Shown: piece by piece, positions 7,609-14,809 of the stretch | How positions within the stretch are numbered: position 1 is the first letter of the stretch | Layout of the letters: every line of letters starts with the position of its first letter | DNA from: Planctomycetota bacterium | Lineage (GTDB): Bacteria; Planctomycetota; Phycisphaerae; UBA1845 | DNA: 64,000 nt | Direction: 5' to 3' | Assembly: GCA_024276605.1 (NCBI GenBank) | Contig: JAJRWX010000031.1 | Coordinates: forward strand, 1-64,000 | Program-made: the position numbers and the translations under genes | Notes under the pieces: model-generated | Seen by the model: the letters and a program-made list of their open reading frames with translations, nothing else | The model's database searches: none | Told to the model about the DNA's origin: nothing

Positions 7609-8415
7609 CTATTCCTTCACGGCGTAGAGTACGATGGCTTGCATGTGGTTGGCATGTTTACGAATGGCGTGCCGCATGGAGAGGACACGCTTTCGTGCCG
7701 CGCTATGACGGAGCACATTCCATGCTATCCGCATCGCGCCTCGAAGACCCTCGTCCTGAACGAGACGCATTGGTTCGAGCAACTGAAAATCGTTGGTGAA
7801 TTCCTCTTTAGGGGCAAAACCCGCTGATTCGAGTACCTCATTCCATTCGCTTTTTCGAAGTGGGCGGACGCCGGCTCGGATGGACTGCGCGAGATCATGC
7901 TCGATTGATTCCACCACATCCGTAGATATATCTTCCGGGATCAGGCATATCTCGTGGATGGCATAGTGACCGCCCGGTTTCAAAAGCCGGGCGGCTTCGC
8001 TGAGAATGCGCCGCTTGTGGTGAAGCGGTTGCATGGTGAGCATAGCCTCGCCATAGACGACAGTGGCACAGCCGTCGTCCAGTCCTGTTTCTTCAGCTGT
8101 TCCGATGACGCACCGTTGATGAGAGCCGGACAAGTAACTTGATACCACCGCTGCGGCTGTCTTGTCGCGTTCGACAGCCGTGTACGATGCGGGATGGGCC
8201 GCCAACGTGATTTTGGCTGTGACCCCCAGCCCCGGCGCGAACTCAACGACATGGTCACTAGGCCCAATCGATAGGGCATCGAGCATGTGACGGGTCAGTT
8301 CGAGTCCCCCAGGTCGCAGCACCCGCTTGCCCATCTGTGCCAATACCCAGTGTCCGGGCATCTTGTCCATGTTGAGATTGTCACCGGGCAATTCTGTTGG
8401 CATGATGATGAACAT
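7609..8415 (-). CDS. Class I SAM-dependent methyltransferase
   Basis: This is a 268-aa protein with the Rossmann methyltransferase motifs. Motif I is VVEFAPGLGVTAKITL, where VEFAPGLG binds AdoMet. The acidic end of beta 2 is YTAVERD, and later motifs include GTAEETGLDDGCATVVYGEAMLTM and LLKPGGHYAIHEI. The overall pattern resembles UbiE/Erg6-type small-molecule methyltransferases, but nothing fixes the substrate. ATG codons at 8415 and 8403 are both possible starts. It lies upstream of, and in the same direction as, the rhomboid gene. Confidence 0.82.
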   Translation of the reverse strand: MFIIMPTELPGDNLNMDKMPGHWVLAQMGKRVLRPGGLELTRHMLDALSIGPSDHVVEFAPGLGVTAKITLAAHPASYTAVERDKTAAAVVSSYLSGSHQRCVIGTAEETGLDDGCATVVYGEAMLTMQPLHHKRRILSEAARLLKPGGHYAIHEICLIPEDISTDVVESIEHDLAQSIRAGVRPLRKSEWNEVLESAGFAPKEEFTNDFQLLEPMRLVQDEGLRGAMRIAWNVLRHSAARKRVLSMRHAIRKHANHMQAIVLYAVKE

Positions 8416-8612
8416 CTTCCAAATGGTTTAGCTTGACCAACCGTCCACAATAACGATCAACGGCCTCGCTTCAAAGCGTTTAGGTTCTTATGATGTTACT
8501 AACGCTAACCATAAGGTCGCTCGTTGATCGCAAAGAACAAGAGTCACAATTCATTGTATGGGTTGGGGGGGGTAAGGAATCCCTGGAGTGAGGTAAAATC
8601 GACAAATAAAAA

Positions 8613-8640
8613 CGGTCAGCACCGTTAACGATGCTGACCG
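8613..8640 (-). terminator. Rho-independent terminator of the cold shock gene
   Basis: A nine-base perfect stem CGGTCAGCA (8613-8621)/TGCTGACCG (8632-8640) is followed, in the minus direction, by TTTTTATTTG. It sits 33 bp past the cold shock stop codon. Confidence 0.85.
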
Positions 8641-8672
8641 TAACTTACCCATCGTTCAAACTCAAGCTAAGC

Positions 8673-8876
8673 CTATTCCGCCAAGCGAACGTTGGCCGCT
8701 TTTAGTCCCTTATCGCCCTGAACAGTTTCGAATTCAACTTTGTCGTTCTCCTTAAGCTCCTTATAGCCATCGCCTTGGATCGACGTGTGGTGGACGAAGA
8801 CATCCTCACTCCCGTCGTCTGGGCTAATGAATCCAAACCCCTTCGTCCCGTTGAACCACTTTACGACTCCTTGCAT
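8673..8876 (-). CDS. csp: Cold shock protein (CspA family)
   Basis: This 67-aa single cold-shock domain protein binds single-stranded RNA and DNA and acts as an RNA chaperone. RNP1 is KGFGFI and RNP2 is VFVHH, within the canonical order [41 protein letters not shown]. The start is set at the ATG at 8876 because it gives the standard family N-terminus (MQGVVKWF). An in-frame ATG at 8894 would add six residues. A strong terminator follows, and a 300-bp non-coding stretch lies upstream, so it is monocistronic. Confidence 0.95.
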   Translation of the reverse strand: MQGVVKWFNGTKGFGFISPDDGSEDVFVHHTSIQGDGYKELKENDKVEFETVQGDKGLKAANVRLAE

Positions 8877-9163
8877 AATTACAGCATCTTTCAATTCTGC
8901 ACATCGGATTCACATCGGGTTTGGAAACTAACGGCGTTACCAGCGGAAGACTCGATGTGTTTACCGCATATGCTTCTATTTAGCATTATCTGTGACAGGA
9001 CTTGACAAGTCAACCCGGGAAGACAGCGGTGTACCTTGACAATATCGGTGGAATGGGCACGCCGAGCGGCGAGAAACCGTTCTCGATTGGATCAAACGGT
9101 CTATCATGCTATGCTAGAGACGCGAAGCCTGACAATCGGCATATCCCCCACAGGTGAATAACC

Positions 9164-9256
9164 ATGAGTAAGACCGGCTGGAAACTCGCCAAGGGCAAAA
9201 CCTGGCGGATGAAGCTGGAACAACAGCACCCCCATCACGGTAAGACCATGCCCAAG
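9164..9256 (+). pseudogene. Possible remnant of an alkyltransferase-like (MGMT-domain) protein gene
   Basis: The reading frame begins MSKTGWKLAKGKTWRMKLEQ and continues QHPHHGKTMPK. I recall this as the N-terminus of small proteins carrying an MGMT-type DNA-binding domain. After about 30 residues the expected conserved body cannot be read in any frame. Palindrome-rich sequence (AGGCATGGCGG, CCATGCCC) follows instead. The ORF formally runs on to 9553 but ends inside a perfect palindrome. The likeliest reading is a gene start left after repeat insertion or decay, though the family match rests on memory of a short segment. Confidence 0.35.
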
Positions 9257-9480
9257 CCAATCTCAGGCATGGCGGAGGGGGCATGGGAATCGATATGCAT
9301 CAAACATGCCCGCGCCTATGGCTTGGGTATGCGACCCGTCCTAGCTAGTGTTGCGGTGGGGGAGACGACGATTGTCTGCAAAATGCCACAACGAACCATA
9401 GGTCAACTTTCACCAGCCTCAACCTCGTACTTCGTATTCAGTTCGTCATGTCGTAAACTTGGCACGACGGATATCATGGA

Positions 9481-9514
9481 CTGGCCCAGGTCCGAAAAGA
9501 AGGACCTGGGCCAG
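9481..9514. repeat. Perfect hairpin CTGGCCCAGGTCC/GGACCTGGGCCAG
   Basis: A 13-bp perfect stem encloses the loop GAAAAGAA. Its loop and GGTCC/GGACC layout resemble the CATGTCC/GGACATG family. It lies in non-coding DNA downstream of the glycine-rich lipoprotein gene and might act as its terminator, although no T tract is present. Confidence 0.5.
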
Positions 9515-9565
9515 CCGGCCTCTGTACAATTTGCTAACGGCTTACGATCATAGTGCCCTTTATCA

Positions 9566-11038
9566 TCACTCTTCGAGCTTAACATATCTATCTTGTAGGC
9601 CGTCTTCGCCATCATTACCGCTTTGTCCTTGGCCACCACGTCCAGCAACGCCGAGAGTAAATTGATTATTTGAGCGTGCGGAGTTGCTCGTTACATCTTC
9701 TAATATGCCGATCGATGGCCCACCAGCGCCGCCGCCGCCGTTTCCGCCTACGCCGCCAGTGCCACCTGCGCCGCCAGAGCCACCTGCGCCTTGACCACCA
9801 AACCTTGAACCACCGCCACCACCGTTTCCGCCGGTCCCGCCGGGTCCACCTAGACCGCCGTCGCCACCGTTTCCGCCGTTACCTGCTGTAATGGAATTAC
9901 CATCAATGCGTATATCAACAGAATTAAAAAGTATGATCGCAAATGATCCACCCCCGCCTAGACCGCCGTTACCACCAGTGCCGCCTGCAGCCCCGGCTCC
10001 GCCACCGCCACCGCCACCGCCACACGCAAACACCAGAGCACCACCAGCGCCTCCTCCACCGCCACCGCCTGATCCTGATGATCCTGATGCGCCGGCGAAA
10101 CCAGCAAAAGGTACAAAGTCACCATTATCTATTATCAATTCGCTACTGCCGCCCAGCCCGTCAATACCATCCGTACCGTCTGCACCGTCTTGACCGTCTT
10201 GACCTCGCGCACCGATGGAGGCACCTGCCCCACCAAAACCACCGCCCATACCCTCGCCACTACCGGCATCAAAACCACCTGCAGCGCCGCCTCGACCGCC
10301 ACGTCCACCTTCAACACTCAAAGATGAACTGCCGCCGGCACCACCAACATTATTTGGTGGGCAGGCCGATGCATTGTCGCCCCGTCCTCCATTATTTCCG
10401 TTACCCCCCTGAATACCATCATTGCCTGGGGCACCTTGGTCGCCATTGCTGGCGATAATGTTATTACCTGTAATATTCACGGAAGCGCAATCGATGAGCC
10501 TGATGCCCGTTGAGTTTTTTCCTGCCACGCCATCACCGGCGATGATAGTAAATCCATCTATTGTTACGGAAGTTACGCCATTACCGGTTATGGCTGTGGG
10601 ACCACCGACGATCGTCGTCTGAAAAGTTTGCGGACACTTCATCCAAGATTGGCTATCAAAACCACCTTGCAAATCTACGTTACTCCGTAAAGAAACTGTT
10701 TCGCTATACACACCCGCCGCGACATACACAATGCCACCGCCAAATGTATCCGCCTGATCAATGGCTTCCTTAATGGTTGCCAGGGGATTGTTTTTGTCAC
10801 CTTGGTTACCATCATTCCCGGTGGCGCTATCAACAAAAAAGGCGTCCTCAGCGTCGGGTACGGGTGCCGAAGCACATGCCCCGCGTCCAACACTACCGAC
10901 CGGCATATTGGTGCCACCATCTATCGCAGGCATAACCCCGCAAGAAGTGAATACTAACGGTAATGCCATCATTAAAATGATGCGTTGTGCCATCGTTCGT
11001 ACTGCTGTTTGGTGTAATGGTCTGCATTTCATCGTCAT
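9566..11038 (-). CDS. Glycine-rich lipoprotein with parallel beta-helix-like N-terminal region
   Basis: The start is placed at the ATG at 11038 because AGGAG lies 6 nt upstream, giving 490 aa. A lipoprotein signal (IILMMALPLVFTSC, lipobox ending in Cys followed by Gly) predicts outer-surface anchoring. Next is a region typical of DUF1565/right-handed beta-helix proteins: DAFFVDSATGNDGNQGDKNNPLATIKEAI, then GGGIVYVAAGVYSETVSL. From about residue 200 the chain turns into long glycine-rich runs with Asn, Asp and Ala, recalling PE_PGRS or collagen-like low complexity, broken by short VTIDGFTI-type beta strands. The gene diverges from the ECF sigma factor gene 200 bp away, so it is a possible target of that regulator. 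The function is unknown; surface structure or adhesion is a guess. Confidence 0.75.
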   Translation of the reverse strand: MTMKCRPLHQTAVRTMAQRIILMMALPLVFTSCGVMPAIDGGTNMPVGSVGRGACASAPVPDAEDAFFVDSATGNDGNQGDKNNPLATIKEAIDQADTFGGGIVYVAAGVYSETVSLRSNVDLQGGFDSQSWMKCPQTFQTTIVGGPTAITGNGVTSVTIDGFTIIAGDGVAGKNSTGIRLIDCASVNITGNNIIASNGDQGAPGNDGIQGGNGNNGGRGDNASACPPNNVGGAGGSSSLSVEGGRGGRGGAAGGFDAGSGEGMGGGFGGAGASIGARGQDGQDGADGTDGIDGLGGSSELIIDNGDFVPFAGFAGASGSSGSGGGGGGGAGGALVFACGGGGGGGGAGAAGGTGGNGGLGGGGSFAIILFNSVDIRIDGNSITAGNGGNGGDGGLGGPGGTGGNGGGGGSRFGGQGAGGSGGAGGTGGVGGNGGGGAGGPSIGILEDVTSNSARSNNQFTLGVAGRGGQGQSGNDGEDGLQDRYVKLEE

Positions 11039-11246
11039 GTTTTTCTCCTGATTTTTGCGTCTGACCCGTCGTTGTATGGCTTTATTTACGGTAGTCAGTC
11101 TTTCCATGCGGGGTCTTATAGGACATTGTTACGAAGTACGTTCTTCGCATAGAATGACGCGCCCGGTTTCGCCATTCGTTGCTTCTGGTAATGGCGAGAA
11201 AAACCCATGTAACTCCTATGTTTTTTTGGATTTTTTCGAGGCAAGT

Positions 11247-11822
11247 GTGTCAGACAGTCAAAAAAGTGAATTTACGCAAATTCTCCAGCGGATTCAGCAA
11301 GAAGGGGATACCGGCTATGAGATGCTATTACCACTTCTATATGAAGAACTAAAGGGCATGGCCGGGGCATATTTGCGACACGAACGCCAAAATCATACGC
11401 TCCAGCCGACGGCGCTCGTACACGAAGCCTATATGAAACTCGTGCATCAACCGAATCAGAAATTGGAAAACCGACGACATTTTCTCGCCATCGCTGCGCG
11501 GGCTATGCGACAAATTTTAGTGGATTATGCGCGTAGTCAGAAAACAGCTAAGCGTGGTGGACAGGCACTCAAATTAACGTTGGATGAACATATGGCACTG
11601 ACCACTGACTCCACCATTGATCTCATCTGTCTCAGTGACTCCATCGCTGAGTTAGAAAAATTTGATGCGCGAAAAGCTAAGGTGGTAGAGCTAAGGTTTT
11701 TGGGGGGGCTAACACACCAGGAAATTGCCCTGGAGCTAGGCATATCCCCAAAGACAGTCGAAGCCGATTGGTATTTTGCCCGTGCCTGGCTACGTCGCGC
11801 GTTAGGTGGAGAATCGGTTTGA
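11247..11822 (+). CDS. ECF-type RNA polymerase sigma factor
   Basis: This is a 191-aa ECF sigma factor of the kind found with Ser/Thr kinases in Planctomycetota (ECF sub-family / Sig-70_X6 type). Region 2 includes LLPLLYEELKGMAGAYLRHE and HTLQPTALVHEAYMKLV, followed by FLAIAARAMRQILVDYAR. Region 4 ends with VVELRFLGGLTHQEIALELG and PKTVEADWYFARAWLRR, a helix-turn-helix for the -35 element. GTG 11247 is chosen as the start because GAGG precedes it by 5 nt and it gives normal family length. An upstream extension to 11055 has no family character. The stop overlaps the TTG start of the next kinase gene (TTGA), so the two are translationally coupled. Confidence 0.9.
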   Translation: MSDSQKSEFTQILQRIQQEGDTGYEMLLPLLYEELKGMAGAYLRHERQNHTLQPTALVHEAYMKLVHQPNQKLENRRHFLAIAARAMRQILVDYARSQKTAKRGGQALKLTLDEHMALTTDSTIDLICLSDSIAELEKFDARKAKVVELRFLGGLTHQEIALELGISPKTVEADWYFARAWLRRALGGESV

Positions 11823-14596
11823 AGCAAGAAGATTTTAAGCTTGTAGCCCAACTGTTTGAGCAAGCCCGTGAGCAGTCACATGCGTCGCGCGTGAAATTTC
11901 TGGACTCGGCTTGTGCGAATAGGCCTCAAGTCCGATCAGAAGTCGAGTCATTACTGGCCCACCATGATGACGAATCTAGGGGGTTAACCGGTTCAGATGC
12001 CGCTAAATTTGTGCAACATGTAGCTGATCAGATGCTTGAACCATCGGGTTCAGCATATGCATCGAGCACAGGCACCATGTCTGGGGATGATACATCCTCG
12101 TACCCTGATAAGATTGGACCGTATGCCATCCTTGGTAGAATCGGTGGGGGCGGGATGGGTGTAGTGTATAAGGCCCTTCAAGATAATCCCCGTCGCACGG
12201 TGGCGCTCAAGGTGATTCATGCGAATATCACTTCGCCCAAACTCGCGCGACGTTTTGAATTAGAAGCCAATCTGCTTGGTCAACTTCAGCATGTCGGCAT
12301 CGCACAGATTTACGAGGCGGGTTCAGCTACGTCCGAAGTGGCTGGCGTGGCAGGCCAGCCCTATCTGGTCATGGAGTATATTGATGGTTTACCACTGACG
12401 CATTATGTAAAGAAGAAAAAGCTGACCATACAACAACGGCTAGAATTATTTGCTCATATCTGTGATGCGGTTCAACACGCGCACGATCACAGCATTATTC
12501 ACCGGGATTTGAAACCTGCGAACATTCTTGTAAATCAACAAGGCCAACCGAAAGTTTTGGATTTTGGTGTTGCGCGGTTAGCGCATACTGAAAATCCGGT
12601 AACTACCCTGCACACCAATATGGGACAGCTCATTGGCACCTTACCCTATATGAGTCCTGAGCAGGTCTCATGCGATCCACACGATTTGGATATACGTTCC
12701 GATGTGTATTCGCTTGGTGTACTGCTGTATGAACTGCTCGCAGATTGTCTTCCGTATACGCTGGATCATCGTTCCATTCCCGCAGCCATTCGCACCATAC
12801 AAATCGTCGAACCCACACGACTGGGGACGCACAAGACCATGTTTCGTGGAGACGTGGAGACGATGGTTGCTAAAGCCTTGGAAAAAGACAAAACCAGACG
12901 TTATCAATCTGCCGCCGAGTTAGGTAACGATATTCGCAGGAGTTTACAGCATCTACCCATCGTAGCCCGTCCGAACAGTGCACTATATCAGTTTCGAAAG
13001 TTTGCCCGGCGTAACAAATCGTTAGTATGCAGTGTGATCGCGATTATGGTTGTTTTGATAGCAGGTATCACCATAAGTGTTTCCCAAGCCATTCGCGCCA
13101 CACAGGCTGAACGCTTGGCGAAAGAGCGATTATCCACGGCCCTCGAAGCGACAGACCTAGCCCAGCGCAAGCAGCTAGAATCTGAAAGACAAACAGCCAT
13201 CGCGCAGGCCATCAATTCCTTTTTGAATAATGATCTTCTCGCAGCGGTTGATCCGGATAACACTTCTCAGCGCGAGATTACCATGAGAGAAGTCCTCGAT
13301 AAGGCAGCCTCACGTATTGATGGGTCTTTCGACGATCAACCCGTTGTCGAGGCCGCCATTCGTATGACCATTGGGACAACACTGAGCAGTCTCGGCGACT
13401 ATAAAGCATCTCAACCACACCTGCTGCGAGCCGTCGCACTGCAAAAATCATCTTTGGGTGAAAATCATAAAGACACCCTAATCGCTATGGGGTTACTGGC
13501 TAGATTGTATAACCAAATGGGGCAACATGAAGATGCCGAAAAACTGTATCTCGAAATCATCGATAAACAAAACTTAGGTAAGCATGAAGATCTGCGAACT
13601 AAATTAACTACCTTTAACAATTTGGCATCTCTGTATTTGTCTCAAAGTCGTTATGAAGAAGCTGAAAATATATATGTAGAAACGCTTCAGGATAGTTTGC
13701 GGGAATTCGGATCGGAAGATGTAGGTGCATTACAGGCCATGCAAAACTTAGGCGCCATGTATATTGCTAAGGGAGATTATGACAGAGGTGCTACACTATT
13801 GCAGAAAGTGTTGAAGTCAGTGCGATTGGTTCTTGGAGAAAACCATCCGCAAACGCTATCCGTGTTACACAACTATGCCAGCCTTCTCGTGAGTAAGGGG
13901 GAATATGAGAAAGCCATTCCACTCATGAAGGAATTGCTGACACGAAAAGAACAAGTGCTCGGCCCAGATCACGCTGATACACTACGCGTGATCAATGGAT
14001 TAGCCACCTGTTATGCAAATCTAGGCATGGGAGACAAAGCTCATCCACTAATGGCCCGAGCGCTAGAGGTTCAACGAAGAACCCTTGGCGATAATCACCC
14101 CGACACACTGCGCTCCATGAACACGTTAGCCGGCATTTATTTGGTTAACAAAAAATACGATAAAGCAGAGCCGTTATACCTGGCCTCTCTACAAGCACGG
14201 CGGGATACGTTAGGTGAAGACCACATTGAAACCGCGATTTCTTACGCAACGCTTGGTGCCTTGCAAAACAAGCAGGGTCGGTTTAAGGAGGCGCTAAAAA
14301 ACACGTCAATCGCATTGAAAACGGTAAAAGGAAAATTACCCCATAGCCATTTTTATGTTGGCGCTTTTCTTCGCTATCAAGGTCATAGCTTGTCAGGATT
14401 ACAGCAGTATGAAAAGGCAGAAACGGCACTGATGGAATCCTATCAAATACTATCTTCAAGCTTGGGGCCAACCCATAAGCAAACCATAGGTACAATTAAG
14501 CTCCTTGTAGATGTGTATGACGCGTGGCAGAAAAATCAGGAAGCTTCGAAATGGCGAGCCAAATTGCCTAAAGAACAAAATTCTCCTAGCGACTGA
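11819..14596 (+). CDS. Membrane Ser/Thr protein kinase with TPR domain
   Basis: This 925-aa kinase starts at TTG 11819, inside the sigma-factor stop (TTGA), with GGAG 7 nt upstream. The N-terminal 100 residues lead into a Hanks-type kinase domain: IGGGGMGVVYKAL (P loop), VALKVI (catalytic Lys), HRDLKPANIL (catalytic loop), DFGVARL, and LPYMSPEQ. One transmembrane helix follows (SLVCSVIAIMVVLIAGITI, about 400-420) and a short coiled coil. About ten tetratricopeptide repeats then resemble the TPR_10/TPR_12 kinesin-light-chain type, with motifs such as LGENHPQTL and LGPDHADTL. The kinase and sigma factor are probably one signalling unit, with the kinase sensing or scaffolding through the TPRs and the sigma factor as output. 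This is inference from coupling and from known planctomycete pairs. Confidence 0.92.
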   Translation: MKQEDFKLVAQLFEQAREQSHASRVKFLDSACANRPQVRSEVESLLAHHDDESRGLTGSDAAKFVQHVADQMLEPSGSAYASSTGTMSGDDTSSYPDKIGPYAILGRIGGGGMGVVYKALQDNPRRTVALKVIHANITSPKLARRFELEANLLGQLQHVGIAQIYEAGSATSEVAGVAGQPYLVMEYIDGLPLTHYVKKKKLTIQQRLELFAHICDAVQHAHDHSIIHRDLKPANILVNQQGQPKVLDFGVARLAHTENPVTTLHTNMGQLIGTLPYMSPEQVSCDPHDLDIRSDVYSLGVLLYELLADCLPYTLDHRSIPAAIRTIQIVEPTRLGTHKTMFRGDVETMVAKALEKDKTRRYQSAAELGNDIRRSLQHLPIVARPNSALYQFRKFARRNKSLVCSVIAIMVVLIAGITISVSQAIRATQAERLAKERLSTALEATDLAQRKQLESERQTAIAQAINSFLNNDLLAAVDPDNTSQREITMREVLDKAASRIDGSFDDQPVVEAAIRMTIGTTLSSLGDYKASQPHLLRAVALQKSSLGENHKDTLIAMGLLARLYNQMGQHEDAEKLYLEIIDKQNLGKHEDLRTKLTTFNNLASLYLSQSRYEEAENIYVETLQDSLREFGSEDVGALQAMQNLGAMYIAKGDYDRGATLLQKVLKSVRLVLGENHPQTLSVLHNYASLLVSKGEYEKAIPLMKELLTRKEQVLGPDHADTLRVINGLATCYANLGMGDKAHPLMARALEVQRRTLGDNHPDTLRSMNTLAGIYLVNKKYDKAEPLYLASLQARRDTLGEDHIETAISYATLGALQNKQGRFKEALKNTSIALKTVKGKLPHSHFYVGAFLRYQGHSLSGLQQYEKAETALMESYQILSSSLGPTHKQTIGTIKLLVDVYDAWQKNQEASKWRAKLPKEQNSPSD

Positions 14597-14809
14597 CCTT
14601 GCCACATGCGGTCCACACAGGCAGATGTACAGGTTTAGATCACTCGTCGCTCGGCTTTGAGCCATAACAACCCCATCGTCCAGCGTGAACATGACATCCG
14701 ACCGGTGGGCGGCATGAGCGAATCTTGCGATATGGGTAGTTGGCCACGTTCGCATCTTACCGCATAATAGGTGCCGGTTGGGCCAACTGATCATAGAAGA
14801 GACACATTC

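Noticed and set aside
9670-10458. Proline- and arginine-rich plus-strand frames
   Set aside because: They are antisense to the glycine codons of the lipoprotein gene (GGN read as CCN) and have no other support.
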